The position numbers and the translations under genes are program-made. Below, piece by piece: positions 31,613-40,326 of a DNA stretch of 64,000 nucleotides. Source of the stretch: Actinomycetospora sp. NBRC 106378. Its GTDB lineage: Bacteria; Actinomycetota; Actinomycetes; Mycobacteriales; Pseudonocardiaceae. The stretch spans positions 744,001-808,000 of the forward strand of contig NZ_BSTT01000002.1 in NCBI RefSeq assembly GCF_030269685.1, given 5' to 3'. The stretch's first letter is position 1. Every line of letters begins with the position of its first letter. The notes beneath the pieces were generated by a model. That model was given only the letters and a program-made list of their open reading frames with translations, was not told the origin of the DNA and made no database searches.

Positions 31613-31821
31613 CCGGCCCGGCCCGGCCCGCTCCGGGCTCGGCGCGCGACCGCGAGATGCACGGAGGGCAGGTTCCGGGCGGCCCGCGCATGCCTGGTGT
31701 GCACCTCGGCGGCAGAACCGGCCCGACCGGCACCGTCCCGGCGTCGGGAAAACCCCCATGGACATCGGCGCTCGGACCGACCTAGCGTGACGTGGCTGAC
31801 ACTCATCGTGGAGGAGAGCTC

Positions 31822-33012
31822 GTGAGCAGGCTGCGTTTCGGCACGTTCCTCGCCCCGTTCCACCGCGCCGGGGAGAACCCGACGCTCGCGCTGCAGCGCG
31901 ATCTGGAGCTCATCGAGCACCTGGACCGCCTCGGCGTCGACGAGGCCTGGATCGGCGAGCACCACTCCGCGGGCAGCGAGATCATCGCCTCGCCGGAGAT
32001 CTTCATCGCGGCCGCGGCGGAGCGGACGAAGCGCATCAAGCTGGGTACGGGTGTGACCTCGGCGGCGTACCACAACCCGCTCTGGGTGGCCGACCGGATG
32101 GTCCTGCTCGACCACCTCACGCGCGGTCGGACGATGCTCGGCGTCGGGCCGGGTTCGCTCCCGAGCGACTCCGCGATGATCGGGCTGAACCCGACCGACA
32201 CGCGGGAGCTGCTCGACGTCAACCTCGACATCATCATGCGGCTGCTCGCGGGGGAGACCGTCACCGCGCAGACGAAGACCCACAACCTCGTGGAGGCCAG
32301 GCTCCAGCTCCGGCCCTACACGGAGCCGTGCTTCGACATCGTCGTCGCCGCGGTGGCATCGCCGACCGGACCGCGCATGGCGGGCCGCCACGGGGTGGGC
32401 CTGCTCAACATCGGCGCGACGATGACCCAGGACGGGTTCGACGCCCTGGCCCACCACTGGAACGTCGTGAAGGAGCGGGCGGAGCACTACGGGCAGCCCG
32501 AGCCCGACCGCGACTCCTGGCGTCTCGTCGGCCTCATGCACATCGCGGAGACCAAGGAGCAGGCCTACCGCGACGTGGAGTACGGCATCGAGTCGTGGTT
32601 CCGGTACTTCCAGAAGACGGCGGCCTTCCCGCAGATGGCGGTCGAGGGCGGCGACGTCAAGGAGATGATCGACTTCATCAACGAGGCCGGCATCGGGGCG
32701 ATCGGCACCGCGGAGGACGCCCGCGCCCAGGTGCAGCGCCTCGCCGACCAGTCCGGCGGCTTCGGCGCGATGCTGCTGCTCGGGCACGAGTGGGCCAACC
32801 CGGAGGCGACGAAGCGTTCCTGGGAGCTCCTCGCCCAGCACGTCATGCCGCACTTCCAGGGCCGGACCAGGGGCGGGGTGTCGCACGCCGAGTCCACCCA
32901 GCAGGCCAAGGAGCGGGCCGGCCTCAAGCGCGACGAGTACGCGGCGACCCAGCTGACCGCCGTCGAGCACATGACCCAGAAGTACGCCGACGAGGTGGCG
33001 GCGAAGGGCTGA
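31822..33012 (+). CDS. LLM-class flavin monooxygenase, limonene-monooxygenase-like
   Basis: This 396-residue luciferase-like TIM-barrel monooxygenase has FGTFLAPFHRAGENPTLALQRDLELIEHLDRLGVDEAWIGEHHSAG (the EHH motif of bacterial-luciferase-like alkanal monooxygenases), LGTGVTSAAYHNPLWVADRMVLLDHL and RTMLGVGPGSLPSD. These match limonene 1,2-monooxygenase (LimB)-type enzymes that use FMNH2 supplied by a reductase. No reductase is adjacent. GTG at 31822 is preceded by GGAGGAGAG. The preference for a terpene substrate is inferred from family. Confidence 0.87.
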   Translation: MSRLRFGTFLAPFHRAGENPTLALQRDLELIEHLDRLGVDEAWIGEHHSAGSEIIASPEIFIAAAAERTKRIKLGTGVTSAAYHNPLWVADRMVLLDHLTRGRTMLGVGPGSLPSDSAMIGLNPTDTRELLDVNLDIIMRLLAGETVTAQTKTHNLVEARLQLRPYTEPCFDIVVAAVASPTGPRMAGRHGVGLLNIGATMTQDGFDALAHHWNVVKERAEHYGQPEPDRDSWRLVGLMHIAETKEQAYRDVEYGIESWFRYFQKTAAFPQMAVEGGDVKEMIDFINEAGIGAIGTAEDARAQVQRLADQSGGFGAMLLLGHEWANPEATKRSWELLAQHVMPHFQGRTRGGVSHAESTQQAKERAGLKRDEYAATQLTAVEHMTQKYADEVAAKG

Positions 33013-33021
33013 GCCACCCTC

Positions 33022-33076
33022 GTGGCAGGAACGCGTCGTTGCTGTCGCCGGGCGGGAGGAACGCCACTCCCTCGAC
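33022..33076 (+). repeat. Dispersed repeat R1, copy c (intergenic)
   Basis: GTGGCAGGAACGCGTCGTTG then CTGTCGCCGGGCGGGAGG and AACGCCACTCCCTCGAC. It begins nine bases after the LLM stop and 69 bases before cobL. Confidence 0.85.
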
Positions 33077-33144
33077 CGGGTCGCCGCGGGCGGCCCGGCC
33101 GTTAGGGTGGCGCCCGTGCTGGACCGAGACCCCGCTGCCGACCG

Positions 33145-34413
33145 GTGACCGTCACCGTCGTCGGCATCGGCGCCGACGGGTGGCCCGGACTCGCCCCGCC
33201 CGCACGCACGGCCTGTGAGAAGGCGGCCGTCGTCCTCGGGGCGCCGCGCCAGCTCGACCTGCTGCCCGCGGCCGTGACCGCCCGCCGCGAGGAGTGGCCG
33301 GCCCCGATGATGCCGTCGCTGCCGAGCCTGCTCGACCGGCTGGGCGGCGAGGAGCTCGTCGTCCTGGCCAGCGGCGACCCGATGTTCTTCGGGATCGGCA
33401 CCAGCGTGCTGCGGCTGCGCCCGGACGCCACGGTGGTGCCGCACCCGTCGTCGGTCGCGCTCGCCTGCGCGCGCCTGGGGTGGGCCGAGCAGGACGCGGT
33501 GGTGGTCTCCGCGGTCGGGCGACCGCTCGAGGCGGTCCGGGCGGCGCTCGCGCCGCGTCGCCGGCTGCTCGTGCTCGCGGACTCCGGCGCCCTGCCGGGC
33601 CGCCTCGCCGCGCTGCTCGTCGGCGCCGGTTACGGAGAGGCACGGCTCTGCGTGCTCGGTTCCCTCGGGGCCGAGCACGAGTCGCGGGTCGACGGTGTCG
33701 CCGCGAGCTGGAGCGCCCCCGACGGCGACCCGCTCGCCGTCGTCGCCGTCGACTGCCCCGCCCTTCCCGACGACGGGTGGCTCGGTCGGGCCCCCGGCCT
33801 CCCCGACGACGCGTACACCCACGACGGCCAGCTCACCAAGACCGAGATGCGGGCGCTCTCGGTGGCCGCCCTGCGCCCGCTGCCCGGTCAGCTGCTCTGG
33901 GACGTCGGCGGCGGGGCGGGCTCGATCGGCATCGAGTGGTGCCGGGCCGAGCCGACGGCGCGGGCGATCGCGGTCGAGTCCCGCGAGGACCGTGCCGCAC
34001 GCATCGTCGAGAACGCGGCGGCCCTGGGCGCGCCCGCGGTGCGGGTCGTGCCGGGCCACGCGCCCGAGGTGCTGTCCGGGCTGGAGACGCCGGACGCCGT
34101 CTTCGTCGGGGGCGGCGTGTCCGTGCCCGGCATGCTCGAGGCCTGCCGCCGGGCACTGCGCCCCGGCGGACGGCTCGTGGCGAACGCGGTGACGCTGGAG
34201 GGCGAGGTGGCCCTCGCGGCGGCGCGGGCCGAGTACGGCGGCGAGGTGCGGCGGATCGCGGTGTCCCGGGGCCGCCCGGTCGGCCGCTACCTGGGTTGGA
34301 AGGCCCTCGCGCCCGTGACGCAGTGGGTGCTGCACGTCGGGACCACCGACGCCGGTCCGGCCACGGCCGGCGACGTCCCACCGCCGACCCCGCCTCCCTG
34401 GAGACTCTCGTGA
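33145..34413 (+). CDS. cobL: Precorrin-6Y C5,15-methyltransferase (decarboxylating)
   Basis: This 422-residue protein is a CbiE-CbiT fusion that methylates C5 and C15 of the corrin ring and removes the C12 acetate carboxyl. The N-terminal CbiE half has VTVVGIGADGWPGL and VVLASGDPMFFGIG. The C-terminal CbiT half has LTKTEMRALSVAALRP, the SAM motif LWDVGGGAGSIGIEWCR near residue 252, and DAVFVGGGVSVPGMLE. It heads cobL-cobM-cobK, with GTGA overlap to cobM, in the aerobic cobalamin route. Confidence 0.95.
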   Translation: MTVTVVGIGADGWPGLAPPARTACEKAAVVLGAPRQLDLLPAAVTARREEWPAPMMPSLPSLLDRLGGEELVVLASGDPMFFGIGTSVLRLRPDATVVPHPSSVALACARLGWAEQDAVVVSAVGRPLEAVRAALAPRRRLLVLADSGALPGRLAALLVGAGYGEARLCVLGSLGAEHESRVDGVAASWSAPDGDPLAVVAVDCPALPDDGWLGRAPGLPDDAYTHDGQLTKTEMRALSVAALRPLPGQLLWDVGGGAGSIGIEWCRAEPTARAIAVESREDRAARIVENAAALGAPAVRVVPGHAPEVLSGLETPDAVFVGGGVSVPGMLEACRRALRPGGRLVANAVTLEGEVALAAARAEYGGEVRRIAVSRGRPVGRYLGWKALAPVTQWVLHVGTTDAGPATAGDVPPPTPPPWRLS

Positions 34414-35153
34414 CCGTCCGCTTCGTCGGCGCGGGCCCCGGTGCCGCCGACCTCATCACCATCCGCGGCCTGCGCGCGATCGCGACCAGCCCGGTGTGCC
34501 TCTACGCCGGTTCGCTCGTGCCGGAGGACCTGCTCGCGCAGTGCCCGCCGCACGCCCACAAGGTCGACACGGCGCGCCTCACCCTCGACGAGATCGTCGC
34601 CGAGCTGGTCGCCGCGGACGCGGCGGGCCACGATGTCGCGCGCCTGTGCTCGGGTGATCCCGCCGTGTTCTCCGCGGTCGCCGAGCAGACCCGCCGGCTC
34701 GACGAGGCCGGGATCGCCTGGGAGATCGTGCCCGGCGTCCCGGCCTTCGCCGCGGCGGCCGCGGCGCTGCGCACGGAGCTCACCGTGCCCGGCGTCGGGC
34801 AGTCCGTCGTGCTCACCCGCGACGCGGCGAACGCGACCCCGATGCCCGAGGGCGAGTCGCTCGACGTCTGGGCCGCCACCGGCGGGACGCTCGTGCTGCA
34901 CCTCGCCGTGCAGCGGTGCGCGGAGGTCGTCGGGACCCTGCTGCGGCACCGCCCGCCCCACGAGCCGGTGGCCGTCGTCGCCCGGGCCTCCCGCGACGAC
35001 GAGCTGGTGCTGCGCGGCACGCTCGCCGACATCGCCGAGAAGGTCGAGGCCGCCGGGGTGAAGCGGACCGCGGTGATCGTGGTCGGACCCGTCGTCGGGA
35101 CCCGGGACGGCTGCGAGTCGCACCTCTACTCGGCGCAGCGCGTTCGTCCGTGA
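34410..35153 (+). CDS. cobM: Precorrin-4 C11-methyltransferase
   Basis: This 247-residue SAM-dependent tetrapyrrole methylase carries the family marks VRFVGAGPGAADLITIRG at the start, LCSGDPAVFSAVAEQ near residue 78, IVPGVPAFAAAAAAL and TLVLHLAVQR. The acceptor-specific segment VCLYAGSLVPEDLL is typical of CobM/CbiF. GTG at 34410 overlaps the cobL stop; the stop overlaps cobK. Confidence 0.95.
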   Translation: MTVRFVGAGPGAADLITIRGLRAIATSPVCLYAGSLVPEDLLAQCPPHAHKVDTARLTLDEIVAELVAADAAGHDVARLCSGDPAVFSAVAEQTRRLDEAGIAWEIVPGVPAFAAAAAALRTELTVPGVGQSVVLTRDAANATPMPEGESLDVWAATGGTLVLHLAVQRCAEVVGTLLRHRPPHEPVAVVARASRDDELVLRGTLADIAEKVEAAGVKRTAVIVVGPVVGTRDGCESHLYSAQRVRP

Positions 35154-35935
35154 GCGAGCCCGTCCTTCCGAGCGAACGGCACTCTCGCAGCATCTATGTG
35201 CGCGAAAGTGCCGCTCGTTCAGGACGGCGGGTCCTCGTCCTCGGCGGCACCGCCGAGGCCCGGGCACTGGCCGACACCCTGACCGCCCGGGGACACCACG
35301 TCACCACCTCCCTGGCCGGACGCACCCGCGACCCGCGCCTGCCGGCCGGGGAGATCCGAACCGGCGGGTTCGGCGGCGCCGAGGGTCTCGCGGCCGCCCT
35401 GCACCACGTCGAGCTGCTCGTCGACGCGACCCACCCCTTCGCCGCGCGCATGACCGACCACGCCGCGCAGGCCGCCGCGGCCACCGGCACGCCGTGGGTG
35501 GTGCTGCGCCGGCCCGGCTGGGTCGAGCAGCCCGGCGACCGCTGGGTCCGCGTCCCGACGACGGGTGCGGCGGCCTCGGCGCTCGGGGACGCGGCCCGCG
35601 TGTTCCTCGCGATCGGGCGCCAGGGCGTGCACCACTTCGGGCACCTCGACACCGTCCGCCTCGTCCGCGCGATCGAACCGCCCGAGGTGCTCCCGCCGCA
35701 CGCACACCTGATCCTGGCGCGCGGCCCGTTCGACCCGGACGACGAGCGCGCGCTGCTCGCGGCGCACCGGATCGACGCGATCGTCGCGAAGGACTCCGGC
35801 GGCGCCACCGAGGCGAAGCTGGTCGCGGCACGGGAGGCGGGCGTCCTCGTCGTGCTGGTGGACCGACCCGCGCTGCCTGCGGGAGCGACCGTCGTCGCCG
35901 ATGCCGATCGCGCGGCCGAGTGGGTGGAGCGATGA
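35150..35935 (+). CDS. cobK: Precorrin-6A reductase with a repeat-encoded N-terminal extension
   Basis: This 261-residue NADPH-dependent enzyme reduces precorrin-6A in the aerobic route. The typical start is RRVLVLGGTAEARALADTL at about residue 27, followed by VELLVDATHPFAARMTDHAA, ARVFLAIGRQGV and VAKDSGGATEAKL. The first 26 codons are almost entirely an R2 palindromic repeat (35162-35225), read as VLPSERHSRSIYVRES. The only start consistent with GTGA coupling to cobM is before this repeat, so the enzyme should carry the extra N-terminal peptide unless an internal start is used. The stop overlaps the downstream regulator. Confidence 0.93.
   Translation: MSEPVLPSERHSRSIYVRESAARSGRRVLVLGGTAEARALADTLTARGHHVTTSLAGRTRDPRLPAGEIRTGGFGGAEGLAAALHHVELLVDATHPFAARMTDHAAQAAAATGTPWVVLRRPGWVEQPGDRWVRVPTTGAAASALGDAARVFLAIGRQGVHHFGHLDTVRLVRAIEPPEVLPPHAHLILARGPFDPDDERALLAAHRIDAIVAKDSGGATEAKLVAAREAGVLVVLVDRPALPAGATVVADADRAAEWVER
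35162..35225. repeat. Palindromic repeat R2, copy b (5' end of cobK)
   Basis: A long inverted repeat bounded by GTCCT and AGGAC, with arms GAGCGAACGGCACT and AGTGCCGCTCGTTC and an inner pair CTCGCAGCAT and ATGTGCGCGA. It occupies codons 5-25 of cobK. Confidence 0.85.
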
Positions 35936-37797
35936 CGGGACGGGATCCGGTGCGCCGGGCGTCCGGAGTGCTCCCATGCACCGTGCTCGTGGACGCCCTG
36001 CGGCTGCTCGCCGACGACGGCCCCGCCGCGGACCTCGAGCGGGCCGCGGCGGAGCTCGCCGCCACCGACCCGGCAGCGGCCGCCCTCGTGCTGCGGGTGC
36101 GCTCGACGATCGAGGCGGGCCGGCGGCGGGAGGCCGAGCTCGCGGCGCTCGTCGACACCGCGCGGGACCTCGCCGGGGAGTCCGACCCGGGCCTCGTCCT
36201 CGATGCCATCGTGCGCCGGGCCCGGGCCCTGCTCGGCACCGACGTCGCCTACCTGACCCTGTACGACGCCGAGCGCGGCGACACCTTCATGCGCGCGACG
36301 GCGGGGTCGGTGTCGGCGGCGTTCCAGGCGCTGCGCCTGCCCGTCGGGGCCGGCCTGGGCGGGCTCGTGGCGCAGTCGCGGCACGCGCACTGGACCACCC
36401 GCTACCCGGCCGACCCCCGGTACCGCCACACCGACGAGATCGACGCGGCGGTGGGGGAGGAGGGCATCGTCGCGATCTGCGGGACCCCGCTGCTGGTCGG
36501 GGAGGAGTTCGTCGGCGTGCTCTTCGCGGCCAACCGCTCCGCCCGGCCGTTCACCCCCGACGACGTCGCCCTGCTCGGGTCGCTCGCCGCCCTCGCGGCC
36601 GTGTCGCTCACCCAGACCCGGGCCGCCGCGGAGACGGCGACGGCCCTGGCCGGGCTCCGCGCGGCGCACGCCGACCTGGCGCGGGCCGCGGACGCCCACG
36701 ACCGGTTCGCCGCCCTGGTCCTCGGCGGCGGCGACGTCACCGATCTCGCGGCCGCCCTCGCGGACCTGCTGCACGGCTGGGTCCGGGTCGTCGACGACGC
36801 CGCCGCCCCGATCGCCGCCGCCGGTCCGGTGCCGGACGATCTCGACGCCGCCGCCTGTGTCCGGGCCGCCGCGGCCGACCCGGGTCGGCTCGTCGCCGCC
36901 GAGGGGGCGGAGGCCGTGACCGTCGTGGCCGACCACCAGCAGCTCGCCACCCTGATCGTCGCGCCGCCCGCGCCGGGCGGGACCTCGCGGGGGCCCCGGT
37001 CGCGGATCGTCGAGCGCGCGGCCACGGTGAGCGCACTGGTCCTGCTCTTCCGCGCGCAGGCGTCGGAGTCGGAGCAGCGCCATCGAGGGGAGGCGCTGCT
37101 CGAGCTGCTGGACGGGGAGACGCCCAGCGCGGCGCTGCGTGACCGGGTCCGCGCGCTCGGCGTCGAGATCCGCCGCCCGCACCGGGTGCTCGTCGCCCGC
37201 TGCGCCGAGCACCAACGGGCGCGGCTCGCCGTCGACGCCGCCCACGCGGCGGGACGGACCGGGCTCGTCGCCGAACGACCCGACGCCGTCGTCGTGCTCC
37301 TTCCCGACGACGGGAGTGCTCGGCTGGCCGAGGACCTCGCCCGTCCGGCGTCGGACGAGTCGACCGCGGTGACGGTCGGGGTGTCGGAGCCGGTGCTGCC
37401 CGCGGACGGCCTGGCCGGGGCGGCGGCGGACGCGCGGCGGGCCGCCGAGGCCCTCGTGGCGCTCGGGCGGGAGGGGCGCGCCGGGTCGGTGGCCGAGCTG
37501 GGCTTCGCGGCCCTCCTGCTCTCGCGCAGCCCGGACGTCGGCGGGTACGTGGAGAGCGTCCTCGGCCCGCTCCTGGAACACGACCGTCGGCGGGGCACCG
37601 ACCTCGTCGGCACCCTCGCGGCCTGGTTCGCCGCCGGGCGCTCGCCGACCCGCGCCGCGAGCGCCCTGCACGTGCACGTCAACACGGTCACGCAGCGCCT
37701 GGAGCGGGTGCGCGCCGTGCTGGGCGAGGACTGGCAGGAGCCCGAGCGCACCCTCGAGCTGCACCTCGCCCTGCGGCTGCGGGGCCTGGCGCGCTAG
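35932..37797 (+). CDS. GAF-containing PucR/CdaR-type transcriptional regulator
   Basis: This 621-residue regulator has a GAF domain at about residues 75-225 (VLDAIVRRARALLGTDVAYLTLYDAERGDTF, GIVAICGTPLLVGEEFVGVLFAANR), a central domain, and a C-terminal PucR HTH_30 segment (DLVGTLAAWFAAGRSPTRAASALHVHVNTVTQRLERVRAVLG) near residues 560-605. This architecture is common for regulators of catabolic operons sensing an effector through GAF. It is translationally coupled to cobK by an ATGA overlap, but a role in cobalamin control is uncertain. The divergence in theme suggests it may regulate the downstream LLM gene. Confidence 0.9.
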   Translation: MTGRDPVRRASGVLPCTVLVDALRLLADDGPAADLERAAAELAATDPAAAALVLRVRSTIEAGRRREAELAALVDTARDLAGESDPGLVLDAIVRRARALLGTDVAYLTLYDAERGDTFMRATAGSVSAAFQALRLPVGAGLGGLVAQSRHAHWTTRYPADPRYRHTDEIDAAVGEEGIVAICGTPLLVGEEFVGVLFAANRSARPFTPDDVALLGSLAALAAVSLTQTRAAAETATALAGLRAAHADLARAADAHDRFAALVLGGGDVTDLAAALADLLHGWVRVVDDAAAPIAAAGPVPDDLDAAACVRAAAADPGRLVAAEGAEAVTVVADHQQLATLIVAPPAPGGTSRGPRSRIVERAATVSALVLLFRAQASESEQRHRGEALLELLDGETPSAALRDRVRALGVEIRRPHRVLVARCAEHQRARLAVDAAHAAGRTGLVAERPDAVVVLLPDDGSARLAEDLARPASDESTAVTVGVSEPVLPADGLAGAAADARRAAEALVALGREGRAGSVAELGFAALLLSRSPDVGGYVESVLGPLLEHDRRRGTDLVGTLAAWFAAGRSPTRAASALHVHVNTVTQRLERVRAVLGEDWQEPERTLELHLALRLRGLAR

Positions 37798-37832
37798 GGG
37801 AACAACGCTGGACCCGTCGGGGTTGGGGCGGC

Positions 37833-37854
37833 TACAGTAGTTGACAGTTCAACT
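37833..37854 (+). promoter_or_regulatory. Promoter with operator dyad before the LLM gene
   Basis: AGTTGA-CAGT-TCAACT at 37839-37854 is a perfect 6-bp inverted repeat. A -10-like TACAGT lies just upstream at 37833-37838, and AGGAGG with ATG at 37868 follows. A repressor bound here would block initiation. The upstream PucR-type regulator or an unlinked protein could be the binder. Confidence 0.5.
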
Positions 37855-37867
37855 TCAGGAGGTCGTC

Positions 37868-38962
37868 ATGCAGTTCGGGGTCTTCACCGTCGGCGACGTG
37901 ACGCCCGACCCGACCACGGGCCGCGAGCCGACCGAGGCCGAGCGCATCCGCGCGATGGTGACGATCGCGCGGAAGGCCGAGGAGGTCGGGCTCGACGTCT
38001 TCGCCACCGGCGAGCACCACAACCCGCCGTTCGTGCCCTCCTCGCCCACCACGCTGCTGGGTTACGTCGCCGCGCAGACCGAGCGGCTGGTGCTCTCCAC
38101 GTCCACGACGCTGATCACGACCAACGACCCGGTCAAGATCGCCGAGGACTACGCGATGCTGCAGCACCTCGCCGAGGGGCGCGTCGACCTCATGATGGGA
38201 CGCGGCAACACCGGACCGGTCTACCCCTGGTTCGGCCAGGACATCCGCCAGGGCATCCCGCTCGCGCTGGAGAACTACGCCCTGCTGCGCCGGCTCTGGA
38301 CCGAGGACGTCGTGGACTGGGAGGGCCGCTTCCGCACGCCGCTGCACGGGTTCACCTCGACCCCGCGCCCGCTCGACGGCGTCGCCCCGTTCGTCTGGCA
38401 CGGCTCGATCCGCTCGCCCGAGATCGCCGAGCAGGCCGCCTTCTACGGCGACGGCTTCTTCCACAACCACATCTTCTGGCCCGCGTCGCACACGAAGCAG
38501 ATGGTGGAGTTCTACCGCCGCCGCTTCGAGTTCCACGGCCACGGCTCGGCCGACCAGGCGATCGTCGGGCTCGGCGGGCAGGTGTTCATGCGGAAGAACT
38601 CGCAGGACGCGGTCGACGAGTTCCGCCCGTACTTCGACCGGGCCCCGGTCTACGGCGGCGGACCCTCGCTCGAGGACTTCTCGTCGCAGACCCCGCTGAC
38701 CGTGGGCTCGCCGCAGGAGGTCATCGACCGCACCCTGGGCTTCCGCGACTACGTCGGTGACTACCAGCGCCAGCTGTTCCTCATCGATCACGCGGGCCTG
38801 CCGCTGAAGACGGTCCTGGAGCAGATGGACCTGCTCGGTGAGGAGGTCGTGCCGGTGCTGCGCCGCGAGTTCGCCGCCCTGAAGCCGGCCCACGTCCCGG
38901 ACGCGCCGACGCACGCCTCCCTCCTCGCGGCCCGCGACGCGCAGGAGCTGGCCGCGGTCTGA
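37868..38962 (+). CDS. LLM-class flavin-dependent oxidoreductase
   Basis: This 364-residue luciferase-like protein has MQFGVFTVGDVTPDP, VGLDVFATGEHHNPPFVPSSPTTLLGYVA with the EHH motif, VLSTSTTLITTNDPVKIAEDYAMLQHLAEGRVDLMMGRGN, and a C-terminal GSPQEVIDRTLGFRDYVGDYQRQLF. It is typical of actinobacterial FMN/F420-using alkanal-monooxygenase-like enzymes of unknown substrate. ATG at 37868 has AGGAGG six bases upstream, so the upstream in-frame ATG at 37841 is rejected. Confidence 0.88.
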   Translation: MQFGVFTVGDVTPDPTTGREPTEAERIRAMVTIARKAEEVGLDVFATGEHHNPPFVPSSPTTLLGYVAAQTERLVLSTSTTLITTNDPVKIAEDYAMLQHLAEGRVDLMMGRGNTGPVYPWFGQDIRQGIPLALENYALLRRLWTEDVVDWEGRFRTPLHGFTSTPRPLDGVAPFVWHGSIRSPEIAEQAAFYGDGFFHNHIFWPASHTKQMVEFYRRRFEFHGHGSADQAIVGLGGQVFMRKNSQDAVDEFRPYFDRAPVYGGGPSLEDFSSQTPLTVGSPQEVIDRTLGFRDYVGDYQRQLFLIDHAGLPLKTVLEQMDLLGEEVVPVLRREFAALKPAHVPDAPTHASLLAARDAQELAAV

Positions 38963-38971
38963 CCATGGTTT

Positions 38972-39030
38972 CCGAACGAGCGGCACGTTCGCGCATACAG
39001 ATGCTGCGACCGTGCCGCTCGCTCGTTCCG
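38972..39030. repeat. Palindromic repeat R2, copy c (intergenic)
   Basis: CCGAACGAGCGGCAC and GTGCCGCTCGCTCGTTCCGG pair, with a centre TTCGCGCAT-ACAG-ATGCTGCGA that pairs again. It lies ten bases after the LLM stop, and the CCCGACGACGGG 12-mer follows at 39037-39048. Confidence 0.85.
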
Positions 39031-39058
39031 GGATGGCCCGACGACGGGTCGGTCGATT

Positions 39059-39100
39059 TCAGTGGCATCGGGTGCACCGGACGCGCCGTGGTGCCACTGA
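39059..39100. terminator. Hairpin between convergent LLM and MFS genes
   Basis: TCAGTGGCA and TGCCACTGA are perfect 9-bp arms around a 24-base loop that itself contains GGTGCACC. Its position between convergent stops (38962 and 39115) suits a bidirectional terminator. Confidence 0.5.
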
Positions 39101-39114
39101 CGTCCGCCGGACCC

Positions 39115-40326
39115 TCACGGGGCCGTGGCCGGCTCCAGGTCGCGCAGCGCACCGGACAGGCCGACCACGAGGACGACGACCACCCACACCGCCACCACCG
39201 AGAGCCCGGCCGCCACGGGGGACCCGACCTCCGCCACGACACCCGCCAGACCGATGCCCGCCGGTGCCGCGACCTGCAGCGACGCGTTCTGCAGCGAGAG
39301 CACCCGGCCGTGGGTGGCATCGGGGATCCGCTCCGCCTGCAGCACCCCGAGGATCGCGCTGAGCGTGGCGTTCGACAGCCCGAGCACCACGGCCCCGGCG
39401 AGCACGACGACCGGCGACGCGAGGCTCGCGATGGCGACGAACCCGCCCGTGGTCCCGACGAGCGCCCCGACGGTCCACCAGCCGCGGGAGCCGCGCACCC
39501 CCGCCGTCGCGAAGGCGGTGGTCCCGACGAGCATGCCCAGGGCGAGCGCCGTGAGGACGAGCCCGAGCAGGTCGGGGCGGCCGAGGGCACTGAACCAGAC
39601 CGGCAGCACCAGCCCCTGCAGGCCGCCGAGGACGACGGCGAGCCCGAGCGTGAGCGCGACGGTCCCGCCGAGGAACCGGCTGCGCCGCAGGACGCGCGCG
39701 CCCGCGAGGAGTTCGGCGAGGACCGAGGTGCGGGCCGGGGCGGCCTCGACCCGTCCCAGCCGGTGGGGGAGCGCGAGCGTGAGCAGCGCGGCCGCGGCCG
39801 AGGTGGCGGCGGTGACGAACAGGACGGTGCTGCCGTCGAACAGCGTGAGCAGCGTGCCCGCGGCGGCCGGCCCGACGACGAGGGCGATCGAGGTCGTCGC
39901 CTGACGCAGCCCGACGAGCCGCTCCACCGACATCCCCGTGTGCCGGGCGACCGCCGGGACCAGCACCTGACGGGCGGTGAGCCCGGGGACGTCGCCGAAC
40001 GACCCGACGACCGCCAGCACGATCAGCCAGCCCAGCGTCAGGCCCGAGACCAGGTCGACCACCGGGATCGCGGCGACGGCGAGCGCGGAGACGACGTCGG
40101 CGAGGATCGAGCTCGTCCGGCGGTGGACCCGGTCGATGACCAGCCCTGCCGCGAGGCCGACGACGAGGGCCGGTCCGGCCGTCGCCACCGAGACGGCCCC
40201 GACGCTCGCGGGACTGCCCGTGGCCTGCAGGACGATCAGGGGCAGCGCGACGGCGGCGAGCCCGTTGCCGAGCAGGCTGAACAGGTGGGCGCCGAGGTAG
40301 GCGAGGGCGACCGGCCGCACCGTCAC
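39115..40326 (-). CDS. MFS transporter
   Basis: This 403-residue major facilitator has about 12 hydrophobic segments. The N-terminal half reads YLGAHLFSLLGNGLAAVALPLIVLQATGSPASVG, and the loop 2-3 motif appears as GLVIDRVHRRTSSI. It resembles enterobactin-exporter-like (EntS) and macrolide-efflux-like MFS proteins. The GTG at 40326 overlaps the stop of an upstream membrane-protein gene as GTGA, so both are expressed from the leaderless promoter at 40960-40991. The location next to a MerR-linked regulon suggests stress- or drug-induced efflux (inference). Confidence 0.88.
   Translation of the reverse strand: MTVRPVALAYLGAHLFSLLGNGLAAVALPLIVLQATGSPASVGAVSVATAGPALVVGLAAGLVIDRVHRRTSSILADVVSALAVAAIPVVDLVSGLTLGWLIVLAVVGSFGDVPGLTARQVLVPAVARHTGMSVERLVGLRQATTSIALVVGPAAAGTLLTLFDGSTVLFVTAATSAAAALLTLALPHRLGRVEAAPARTSVLAELLAGARVLRRSRFLGGTVALTLGLAVVLGGLQGLVLPVWFSALGRPDLLGLVLTALALGMLVGTTAFATAGVRGSRGWWTVGALVGTTGGFVAIASLASPVVVLAGAVVLGLSNATLSAILGVLQAERIPDATHGRVLSLQNASLQVAAPAGIGLAGVVAEVGSPVAAGLSVVAVWVVVVLVVGLSGALRDLEPATAP

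Noticed and set aside
34287-35267. Minus-strand frames opposite cobM and cobK
   Set aside because: Shadow frames of the cob operon without motif support.
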